Shown here one piece after another: positions 35,296-42,268 of a stretch of DNA of 64,000 nucleotides. How positions within the stretch are numbered: the stretch's first letter is position 1; every line of letters begins with the position of its first letter. The notes beneath the pieces are model-generated. The model ran no database searches. It worked only from the letters and a program-made list of their open reading frames with translations, and was not told the origin of the DNA. The translations under genes were made by a program, and so were the position numbers. The stretch is from Pseudomonas alcaligenes (GTDB lineage Bacteria; Pseudomonadota; Gammaproteobacteria; Pseudomonadales; Pseudomonadaceae). The DNA lies in assembly GCF_014490745.1 (NCBI RefSeq), contig NZ_LZEU01000001.1, positions 2,445,501-2,509,500 of the forward strand, in the 5' to 3' direction.

Positions 35296-36963
35296 ATGGC
35301 CCTGCAACTGACCTTCGGCGAAGCCACCGCCACCGGCCCCCGCGCGGAAAACCAGGACGCCATCCGCGTGGTCACTCCGGCTCCGGCGCTGGCCGCCAGC
35401 AAGGGCTTCCTGTTCGCCCTGGCCGATGGTGTCAGCCAGTGCGCCGACGGCGGCCTGGCCGCCCGCGCCACCTTGCAGGCCCTGGCTCTCGACTACTACG
35501 CCACCCCGGAAACCTGGGCCGTGGCGCAATCCCTGGATCGCCTGCTGGTGGCCCACAACCGCTGGCTGCAGGCCAACGGCGGCGGCCAGCCGCTGCTCAC
35601 CACCCTCACCGGCCTGGTGCTGCGCGGCCGCCGCTATACCCTGGCGCATGTCGGCGATTGCCGCGCCTACCGCCTGCGCAGCGGCGGCCTCGAGCGCCTC
35701 AGCGAAGACCATGTGTGGGAACAGCCGGGCATGCAGCATGTGCTTAAGCGCGCTCTCGGCCTCGACCAGCACCTGGTGGTGGATTACCGCGAAGGCGAGC
35801 TGCAGGAAAGCGACAGCTTCCTGCTGGTCAGTGACGGCGTGTGGTCGACCCTTGGCGACAACGGCATCCACAGCATGCTCAAGGACGAGAGCGACCCCGC
35901 CGCGGCCTGCCGCGCCCTGGTCAGCGCCGCCCACCTGGCCGGTAGCCAGGACAACGCCAGTGCCGTACTAGTGCAGATCCAGAACCTGCCGGACAACGAC
36001 CTGGCCGACACCCTGGCGCAGATCCAGCAGTGGCCGCTGCCGCCCGTCCTGCGCGAAGGACAGAATTTCGAGGGCTGGCAGATCGAGCGGGTACTGGCCG
36101 AATCGCGCCAGTCGCTGGTCTACCGGGTGCGCGACAACCAGTCGCGACGCTGGCTGCTGAAAACCCTGCCGAGCAGCCGCCACGACGAGGAACAGGCCGC
36201 CCCCGCCCTGCTCCTCGAAGAATGGTTCCTGCGCCGCGTTGCCGGCCGCCACTTCCCCGAGGCCCATCCGCTGCCGCAGCGCCAGCACCTGTACTACGTG
36301 CAGCGCGAGCACCAGGGCCAGACCCTCGCCGAGCACCTGCGCCTGTCCGGCCCACTGGGCCTGCCGGAGTGGCTGGACATCGCCCCGCGCCTGCTCAAGG
36401 CCCTGGGCATGCTGCACCGGCGCAACATCCTGCATCGCGACATCAAGCCGGAAAACCTGCTGTGGTGCGATGACGGCGAGCTGCGCGTGCTCGACTTCGG
36501 CCTGGCCTACTGCCCCGGCCTGTCGCGCGACGAGAACCACAGCCTGCCCGGCACCCCCAGCTACATCGCCCCCGAGGCCTTCAGCGGCGGCAAGCCCAGC
36601 CCGCAGCAGGATCTCTACGCCGCTGGTGTCACTCTCTACCGCTTGCTCACCGGCCATTATCCCTATGGCGAAATCGAGGCCTTCCAGCACCCACGCTTCG
36701 GCAAACCGGCCCCGCCCAGCCGCTACCGCCCGGACATTCCCGCCTGGCTCGACGACTGCCTGCTGCGCGCCGTGGCAGCCAATCCGCAGGAGCGCTTCGA
36801 GACCGCCGAGGAGTGGCTGCTCAGCCTCGAACAGGGCGAGCGCCAGGCCCTGGTCATTCGTCCACGCCCGCTGCTCGAGCGCGAGCCGCTGAAGGTCTGG
36901 CGCGGTGTGGCGCTGACTTCGCTGCTGGTTAACCTAGTGCTGCTGGTCAGCCTGCTGCACTAA
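35296..36963 (+). CDS. Fused PP2C phosphatase and Ser/Thr protein kinase, tail-anchored
   Basis: A 555-aa bifunctional signalling protein. Residues 1 to about 235 are a PP2C-type phosphatase with metal-binding motifs GPRAENQDA, FALADGVSQCADGG, HVGDCRAYRL, LLVSDGVWS and GSQDNASAVLV. Residues about 255-520 are a Hanks-type kinase: Lys in WLLKTLP, HRDIKPENLL, DFG in VLDFGLAY and GTPSYIAPEAF. The Gly loop is degenerate. A single C-terminal membrane helix (VWRGVALTSLLVNLVLLVSL) anchors it. It matches the kinase gene of the P. aeruginosa nas cluster (PA1782 in my recall). The target is unknown. Bracketed by inverted copies of a palindromic repeat. Confidence 0.95.
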   Translation: MALQLTFGEATATGPRAENQDAIRVVTPAPALAASKGFLFALADGVSQCADGGLAARATLQALALDYYATPETWAVAQSLDRLLVAHNRWLQANGGGQPLLTTLTGLVLRGRRYTLAHVGDCRAYRLRSGGLERLSEDHVWEQPGMQHVLKRALGLDQHLVVDYREGELQESDSFLLVSDGVWSTLGDNGIHSMLKDESDPAAACRALVSAAHLAGSQDNASAVLVQIQNLPDNDLADTLAQIQQWPLPPVLREGQNFEGWQIERVLAESRQSLVYRVRDNQSRRWLLKTLPSSRHDEEQAAPALLLEEWFLRRVAGRHFPEAHPLPQRQHLYYVQREHQGQTLAEHLRLSGPLGLPEWLDIAPRLLKALGMLHRRNILHRDIKPENLLWCDDGELRVLDFGLAYCPGLSRDENHSLPGTPSYIAPEAFSGGKPSPQQDLYAAGVTLYRLLTGHYPYGEIEAFQHPRFGKPAPPSRYRPDIPAWLDDCLLRAVAANPQERFETAEEWLLSLEQGERQALVIRPRPLLEREPLKVWRGVALTSLLVNLVLLVSLLH

Positions 36964-37186
36964 GAACCTGTCTCGGATCTCTTGATCGTCGGCTAGGCGG
37001 CGTTGCAACGCAGTAACAGCCGCAGGCTGGTCAATCGGGCTCGGAAAGCGGCTTGCCGCTAGCGCGCTTTAGCGCGACCCGCAGGGCGAGTGGAACGAGT
37101 ACTGCTCATTTACACCTCGTAAACTCCGCGTCCTCGCCCAATTTCGCCTTGCCTAGCTCTAGCTCAAAAGATCCGAAACAGGTTCT
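36963..37186. repeat. Palindromic repeat element, copy C (224 bp, inverted)
   Basis: Starts AGAACCTGTC and ends ACAGGTTCT, in the opposite orientation to copies A and B. The central motif reads TGCTCATTTACACCTCGTAA on the plus strand. It carries an extra stretch of about 80 bp, and the internal stem is again different but paired (AATTGGGC with GCCCGATT, read on the minus strand). Its first base is the last base of the kinase stop codon. The rest of the gap to 37312 holds no gene I can see. Confidence 0.82.
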
Positions 37187-37312
37187 AAGCTGCGTTACCC
37201 GGCAACATTTCCGGAAACCTGACCGGGTCGCCAGCCAGGGGCTCGTCCATTACACTGGCCAAAATGCGTGGCGGCTCTCTGCCATGCCCGCTCCAGCCCT
37301 ATCAGGATGAAT

Positions 37313-38437
37313 ATGGCGCAGGCCGGCAGCATCGAACTGGACAGCACTTCCAACCCTCCACGCGCCCTGGTGCGCGGCGACTGGATCCTGGCCCACTATC
37401 GAGCCCTGCGCGAACAGCTCGCCAGCCAGCCGGCCCCAGCCCAGCTCGAACTGAGTCAGCTCGGCCAGCTAGATACCGCCGGCGCCTCGCTGCTCAGCGA
37501 CTGGCTGGGTGCCGAGCGTCTGGCCCAACTGATTGAACAGGCGCCCGACCTGCCCGCCGAACGCCTGGCCCTGCTGCGTACCGTGAGCGCGGCCCTACGC
37601 GGCGTGCCGGTGGTCTGCCCACCGCCACCGCCGTCCACCACCCGCGAGCTACTCGAACGCATCGGTGCCACCGTGAGCGGCCAGTTCATCCAGCTCAAGG
37701 CTCTGCTCGGCTTCTTCGGCCTGACCCTGGTCTGCCTGCTGCACAGCCTGTGGCGGCCACGCCGTTGGCGCATCACCTCGCTGGTCGCGCACATCGAGCA
37801 GATCGGCCTCAACGCCATCCCGATCATCGCCCTGCTGACCTTCATGGTCGGCGCGGTGGTGGCCTTCCTCGGCGCCACCGTGCTGGAGCAGTTCGGCGCG
37901 ACCATCTACACCGTGCATCTGGTGGCGTTCTCCTTCCTGCGTGAATTCGGCGTGCTGCTCACTGCCATTCTCATGGCCGGGCGCACGGCCAGCGCCTTCA
38001 CCGCGCAGATCGGTGCAATGAAATCCAACGAGGAGATTGACGCGATCCGCACCCTCGGCCTCGATCCCATGGAGCTGCTGGTACTGCCACGGGTGCTGGC
38101 GATGCTGATCTGCCTACCGATCCTCACCTTCATCGCCATGCTCTGCGGCATCGTCGGCGGCGGCCTGGTCAGCACCTTGCTGCTGGACGTGTCGCCGACC
38201 TTGTTCCTCAGCATCCTGCAGACCGACATTCCGGTGCAGCACTTCTACATCGGCCTGGTCAAAGCGCCGTTCTTCGCCATGCTGATCGCCATCGTCGGCT
38301 GCCTGGAAGGCTTCAAGGCCAGCGGCAGCGCCAAGTCGGTGGGCGACCACACCACTAGCAGCGTGGTGCAATCGATCTTCGTGGTGATCCTGCTCGACGC
38401 CCTGGCCGCGCTGTTCTTCATGGAGATGGGCTGGTGA
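37313..38437 (+). CDS. MlaE/YrbE-type ABC permease with N-terminal STAS-like domain
   Basis: A 374-aa protein. Residues 1 to about 95 look like a STAS domain (LELSQLGQLDTAGASLLSDW). The rest is an MlaE-family permease with about five helices and family stretches IEQIGLNAIPIIALLTFMVG, AGRTASAFTAQIGAMK and EEIDAIRTLGLDPMELLVLP. In classical Mla systems the STAS protein (MlaB) is separate; here it is fused. The ATG at 37313 fits AGGA 6 bases upstream; one at 37307 is possible. First of four overlapping genes for a lipid ABC transporter. Confidence 0.92.
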   Translation: MAQAGSIELDSTSNPPRALVRGDWILAHYRALREQLASQPAPAQLELSQLGQLDTAGASLLSDWLGAERLAQLIEQAPDLPAERLALLRTVSAALRGVPVVCPPPPPSTTRELLERIGATVSGQFIQLKALLGFFGLTLVCLLHSLWRPRRWRITSLVAHIEQIGLNAIPIIALLTFMVGAVVAFLGATVLEQFGATIYTVHLVAFSFLREFGVLLTAILMAGRTASAFTAQIGAMKSNEEIDAIRTLGLDPMELLVLPRVLAMLICLPILTFIAMLCGIVGGGLVSTLLLDVSPTLFLSILQTDIPVQHFYIGLVKAPFFAMLIAIVGCLEGFKASGSAKSVGDHTTSSVVQSIFVVILLDALAALFFMEMGW

Positions 38438-39213
38438 GCGCGCTGGTCGAGGTCTGTGGCCTGCGCAACCAGTTTGGTGCACAGGTGGTACACGATCAGC
38501 TCGACCTGGATATCCGCCATGGCGAGATCCTCGGCGTGGTCGGCGGCTCCGGCACCGGCAAGTCGGTATTGCTGCGCAGCATCGTCGGCCTGCTGCGTCC
38601 GGCCGCTGGCCGGGTCACGGTGTTCGGCGAAGACCTGCTGAGCCTGCCGGCCGAACGCCGCTCGCAGGTGGAGCGGCGCTTCGGCGTGCTGTTCCAGCGC
38701 GGCGCCTTGTTCTCCTCGCTGAGTGTGGTGGAGAACATCGCCCTGCCGCTGATCGAGCATGCCGGCCTACCGCGCAGCGACGCAGAGCACCTGGCGCGAC
38801 TCAAGGTGGCCCTGGCCGGTCTGCCGGTGGGCGCTGGCGACAAGTTCCCGGACGAGCTGTCCGGCGGCATGGTCAAGCGCGCCGCCCTGGCCCGTGCCCT
38901 GGCCCTGGATCCGGAAATTCTGTTCCTCGACGAGCCCACCGCCGGCCTCGACCCGATTGGCGCCGCGGCCTTCGACCAGCTGATCCGCACCCTGCGCGAC
39001 GCCCTCGGCCTCAGCGTGTTCCTGATTACCCACGACCTGGACACCCTCTACAGCATCTGCGATCGCGTCGCCGTGCTGTCGCAGAAGCGCGTGCTGGTGG
39101 CCGACCGCCTCGAGGTGGTCGAGACCACCGATGACGCCTGGATCCAGGACTACTTTCACGGCCCCCGTGGCCGCGCCGCCGCCCAGGCGGTTCTGCGTTC
39201 GGAGACACCCTGA
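38434..39213 (+). CDS. MlaF-type ABC ATPase
   Basis: A 259-aa ATPase with Walker A GGSGTGKS (about residue 45), the Q-loop region FGVLFQRGALFSSLSVVENI, signature LSGGM, Walker B EILFLDEPTAGLDP and the switch His in FLITHDLD. Together these match MlaF, the motor of inner-membrane MCE lipid transporters. Starts with a GTG overlapping the permease stop (GTGA). Confidence 0.95.
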   Translation: MSALVEVCGLRNQFGAQVVHDQLDLDIRHGEILGVVGGSGTGKSVLLRSIVGLLRPAAGRVTVFGEDLLSLPAERRSQVERRFGVLFQRGALFSSLSVVENIALPLIEHAGLPRSDAEHLARLKVALAGLPVGAGDKFPDELSGGMVKRAALARALALDPEILFLDEPTAGLDPIGAAAFDQLIRTLRDALGLSVFLITHDLDTLYSICDRVAVLSQKRVLVADRLEVVETTDDAWIQDYFHGPRGRAAAQAVLRSETP

Positions 39214-40148
39214 TGGAAACCCGTGCCCACCACGTACTGATCGGCCTGTTCACCGTGCTGTCACTCGGCGCGGCCCTGCTGTTCGCCCTGTGGCTGGGCA
39301 AGTCCAGTGTCGACAAGGAATTCCTGCTCTATGACGTGGTGTTCAAGGAGGCAGTGACCGGCCTGTCGCTGGGCAGCGCCGTGCAGTACAGCGGCATCAA
39401 GGTTGGCGACGTCAGCCAGCTCAGCCTCGACCCGCAGGACCCGCGCAAGGTGCGCGTGCGCATTCGCGTGGGCCCGCAGACGCCGATCAAGCAGAACACC
39501 CATGCGCGCCTGGCCATCACCGGCGTCACCGGCAACGCCATCATCCAGCTCTACGGTGGCACACCCTCCAGCCCGGCCCTGGCCACGCGCAACGAGCAGC
39601 CCAGCGAAATCCCCGCCGACCCCTCGCCGCTGGCACGCCTGCTGGCCAACGGCGAAGACCTGGTGGGCAATATCAACAGCCTGCTGCTCAACGCCAACCG
39701 GCTGTTCTCCGACGAGAACCTGACCCACGTCGGCAACACCCTCAAGCAGCTCGACCAGACTACCGCGGTGCTCGCCGAGCAGCGCGACGGCATCCGCCAG
39801 ACCCTGGCCCAGCTTGGCGAAGCCAGCCGCCAGGCCAATCTGACCCTGCAGCAGAGCACTGCCCTGGCGCAGAAGGCCAACCGCCTAGTCGACGAACAGG
39901 GCAGCGAGATCTTCCGCCGCACCGAACAGACCGTCGCCGCGCTGGAGCGCAGCAGCCGCAGTCTTGAGCAACTGCTGGCCAACAACCAGGGCGCCCTCGC
40001 CAGCGGCCTGCAGGGCATCAGCGACATCGGCCCGGCCATCGCCGAGCTGCGCACCACCCTGGCCGTACTGCGCCAGTCCGGCCGCCGCCTGGCAGAAAAC
40101 CCCGGCGCCCTGCTCGAACGCGAACAGAACCAGGAGTTCGAACCATGA
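39213..40148 (+). CDS. MCE-domain protein (MlaD-like), periplasmic
   Basis: A 311-aa protein with an N-terminal membrane anchor (residues about 8-28) and one MCE domain: YDVVFKEAVTGLSLGSAVQY, KVGDVSQLSLDP and HARLAITGVTGNAIIQL. A long helical C-terminal part follows with many Gln/Leu heptads (residues about 165-295), which would form the periplasmic needle or coiled coil. It carries lipid between membranes with the permease and ATPase encoded just upstream. The start overlaps the ATPase stop by one base. Confidence 0.95.
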   Translation: METRAHHVLIGLFTVLSLGAALLFALWLGKSSVDKEFLLYDVVFKEAVTGLSLGSAVQYSGIKVGDVSQLSLDPQDPRKVRVRIRVGPQTPIKQNTHARLAITGVTGNAIIQLYGGTPSSPALATRNEQPSEIPADPSPLARLLANGEDLVGNINSLLLNANRLFSDENLTHVGNTLKQLDQTTAVLAEQRDGIRQTLAQLGEASRQANLTLQQSTALAQKANRLVDEQGSEIFRRTEQTVAALERSSRSLEQLLANNQGALASGLQGISDIGPAIAELRTTLAVLRQSGRRLAENPGALLEREQNQEFEP

Positions 40149-40771
40149 TCCACGCCCTGCGTGCCCTTCTCCCGCTGATCCTGGCCAGCCTGCTCGGTGC
40201 CTGTTCGCTGCTGCCCAAGGCGCAGCCAATCGACACCTACCTGCTACCGCCCTCCACCCTCGCCAACAAAGCCAGCGGCGTGGCGCTCACCCGCACCCTG
40301 AGCATCGCCCGCCCGCAAACCAGCCAGGCGCTCGACAGCACACGCATCGCCGTGCTGCCGGAGGGCAACCGCATCAGCAGCTACAAGGGCGCGCGCTGGG
40401 CCGACCCGGCGCCGTCACTGCTGCGTGATCGCCTGCTTGCCGTGCTGCGCAGCGATGGCCGCTTCCCGGCTCTGGTCAGCGACGAACAACACCTGCACAG
40501 CGACCTGGAACTGCTCGGCAACCTACTGAGCTTCCAGAGCGAATACCAAGACGGCCAACCCCATGCGGTGATCCGCCTGGATGCGCAACTGGTCGACAGC
40601 AACAGCCGGCGCATCCTCGCCAGCCGCCGCTTCGAAGTCAGCCAGCGCAGCAGCGATACCCAGGTCGCCGCACAGGTCGCCGCCTTCGGCAGCGCCAGCG
40701 ATGCCCTGGCCAGCGAGCTGATCGACTGGCTGCTAAGCGCTGCCCCCAAAGCAGGACAAACCGCACCATGA
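40145..40771 (+). CDS. ABC transport auxiliary lipoprotein (PqiC/YmbA-like)
   Basis: A 208-aa outer-membrane lipoprotein: signal peptide with lipobox LLGAC (Cys near residue 20), then the family pattern DTYLLPP, SIARPQTSQALDSTRIAVLP, SSYKGARWADPAPSLLRDRL and a C-terminal domain. Family members associate with MCE transporters at the outer membrane. Overlaps the MCE gene (ATGA) and closes the four-gene operon. It is followed by a hairpin and the next sigma-54 promoter. Confidence 0.93.
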   Translation: MIHALRALLPLILASLLGACSLLPKAQPIDTYLLPPSTLANKASGVALTRTLSIARPQTSQALDSTRIAVLPEGNRISSYKGARWADPAPSLLRDRLLAVLRSDGRFPALVSDEQHLHSDLELLGNLLSFQSEYQDGQPHAVIRLDAQLVDSNSRRILASRRFEVSQRSSDTQVAAQVAAFGSASDALASELIDWLLSAAPKAGQTAP

Positions 40772-40773
40772 CA

Positions 40774-40799
40774 GCGCAAACCGCCTCAGGGCGGTGCGC
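40774..40799 (+). terminator. Hairpin after the lipid-transport operon
   Basis: CCGCC-TCAG-GGCGG flanked by GCGC on each side. No U-tract, so a terminator function is uncertain. Confidence 0.45.
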
Positions 40800-40831
40800 T
40801 ATCTAGCCGCAAAAACCCTCCAAAGCAGCCA

Positions 40832-40852
40832 AACACGGCGCTTTTCCGTGTT
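40832..40852. promoter_or_regulatory. Inverted repeat over the -24 region
   Basis: AACACGG-CGCTTTT-CCGTGTT, perfect 7-base arms with a 7-base spacer. Its right end runs into the TTGG of the sigma-54 promoter, so a protein bound here could block or help that promoter. Confidence 0.45.
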
Positions 40853-40868
40853 GGCACAGTCTCTGCTT
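40851..40868 (+). promoter_or_regulatory. Sigma-54 promoter of nitrate block 2
   Basis: TTGGCACAGTCTCTGCTT: GG at 40853-40854 and GC at 40865-40866 with exactly 10 bases between. Close to the consensus TGGCAC-N5-TTGC. Predicted transcript start near 40878. Confidence 0.88.
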
Positions 40869-40877
40869 ATCACGGTT

Positions 40878-41017
40878 AACACAGACATAGAGCCTGCCCC
40901 TCAATGGCGAAGAGCAGCTCGCCCCGATCGATCGGGACAGGACAAAGGCGTCCTCGCTAGGCAACTAGCGGGACGCCTTTTTTGTTGCTCACGATTTTTA
41001 CCCAGGAGATGGCCGGC
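40878..41017 (+). ncRNA. Nitrate leader RNA 2 with ANTAR-type hairpins and terminator
   Basis: Three hexaloop hairpins fit the A1/G4 rule. 40895-40916 has loop AATGGC in a stem with two C-A mismatches. 40923-40936 has stem CCCG/CGGG and loop ATCGAT. 40940-40953 has stem GGAC/GTCC and loop AAAGGC. The last overlaps the 5' arm of a strong terminator (40944-40984: GGCGTCCTCGCTAG, loop, CTAGCGGGACGCC, TTTTTT), so the two folds exclude each other. This matches NasR/NasT-dependent antitermination as known from Klebsiella and Azotobacter nas operons. Confidence 0.85.
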
Positions 41018-42268
41018 ATGAAAAAACTCAAGCTGGTAATGGTTGGCAACGGTATGGCCGGCGTGCGGACGCTGGAGGAGCTGCTCAAGCTCGCTCCCGA
41101 CCTCTACGACATCACCGTGTTCGGGGCCGAGCCGCACCCGAACTACAACCGCATCCTGCTCTCGCCGGTACTGGCCGGCGAACAGTGCTTCGATGAAATC
41201 GTCCTCAACGGCATCGACTGGTACCGCGAGCACGGCATCGACCTGCGCCTGGGCCGCAAGGTGATCAACGTCGACCGCAAGAAGCGCGTGGTCACCGCCG
41301 ACGACGGCAGCACCGCCGAATACGACCGCCTGATCCTCGCCACCGGCTCCAACCCCTTCATCCTGCCGGTGCCGGGCAACCGCCTGGAAGGCGTGATCGC
41401 CTACCGCGACATCGCCGACACCGAGAAAATGATGGAAACCGCCCGCACCCATAGCCACGCGGTGGTCATCGGTGGCGGCCTGCTCGGCTTGGAAGCGGCC
41501 AACGGCCTGCGCCAGCGCGGCATGGACGTGACCGTGGTGCACCTGGCCGACTGGTTGCTGGAGCGCCAGCTGGACAAGACTGCCGGCAAGCTGCTGCAAC
41601 AGGCGCTGGAGGCCCGTGGCATCCACTTCCGCCTGAGCGAGCAGACCGAAGAGCTGCAGGACTACGGCAACGGCCGCGTCTGCGCCGTGCAGTTCAAGGG
41701 TGGCGACGTGATCCCCGCCGACCTGGTGGTGATGGCCGCTGGCATCCGCCCCAACACCGAACTGGCCGAGAAGATGGGCATCCCGTGCAACCGCGGCATC
41801 CTGGTCGACGACTGCCTGCAAACCTACGACCCGCGCGTCTATGCGGTCGGCGAATGCGCCAACCATCGCGGCATCGCCTACGGCCTGGTCGCCCCGCTGT
41901 TCGAGCAGGCCAAGGTCTGCGCCAACCACCTGGCCATGCTAGGTACCGCGCGCTACCAGGGCTCGGTGATCTCGACCAAGCTCAAGGTCACCGGTATCGA
42001 CCTGTTCTCCGCCGGCGACTTCATGGGCGGCGACGGCACCGAGACCATCACCCTCTCCGACCCCATCGGCAGCGTGTACAAGAAGCTGGTGATCAAGGAC
42101 GACGTGCTGGTCGGCGGCTGCCTGTACGGCGACACCCTGGACGGCAGCTGGTACTTCCAGCAAATCTGCGGCAGCGCCAACATCAGCGGCGTGCGTGATC
42201 ACCTGATGTTCGGCCAGGCCAGCATCGATGCCGCCACCAGCCCAGCCAAGGATGCCGCCCGTGTCTGA
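41018..42268 (+). CDS. NirB-like FAD/NAD(P)H oxidoreductase without siroheme domain
   Basis: A 416-aa flavoprotein with two Rossmann folds: VMVGNGMAGVRTLEELL (FAD) and AVVIGGGLLGLEAANGLRQR (NAD(P)H), plus VYAVGECANHRGIAYGL. The C-terminal stretch (GIDLFSAGDFMGGDGTETIT) matches the middle of NirB. The protein ends before the Fe-S/siroheme half that makes NirB about 800 residues or longer. It may pass electrons to the nitrate reductase, as NasB does in Bacillus. The ATG at 41018 fits AGGAG at 9 bases; the ATG at 41009 is too close. Its stop overlaps the start of the nitrate reductase. Confidence 0.92.
   Translation: MKKLKLVMVGNGMAGVRTLEELLKLAPDLYDITVFGAEPHPNYNRILLSPVLAGEQCFDEIVLNGIDWYREHGIDLRLGRKVINVDRKKRVVTADDGSTAEYDRLILATGSNPFILPVPGNRLEGVIAYRDIADTEKMMETARTHSHAVVIGGGLLGLEAANGLRQRGMDVTVVHLADWLLERQLDKTAGKLLQQALEARGIHFRLSEQTEELQDYGNGRVCAVQFKGGDVIPADLVVMAAGIRPNTELAEKMGIPCNRGILVDDCLQTYDPRVYAVGECANHRGIAYGLVAPLFEQAKVCANHLAMLGTARYQGSVISTKLKVTGIDLFSAGDFMGGDGTETITLSDPIGSVYKKLVIKDDVLVGGCLYGDTLDGSWYFQQICGSANISGVRDHLMFGQASIDAATSPAKDAARV

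Noticed and set aside
40774..40799. The GC palindrome after the lipoprotein gene considered as an NtrC site.
   Set aside because: Half-site spacing and sequence do not fit GCAC-N7-GTGC. A 3'-end hairpin is simpler.
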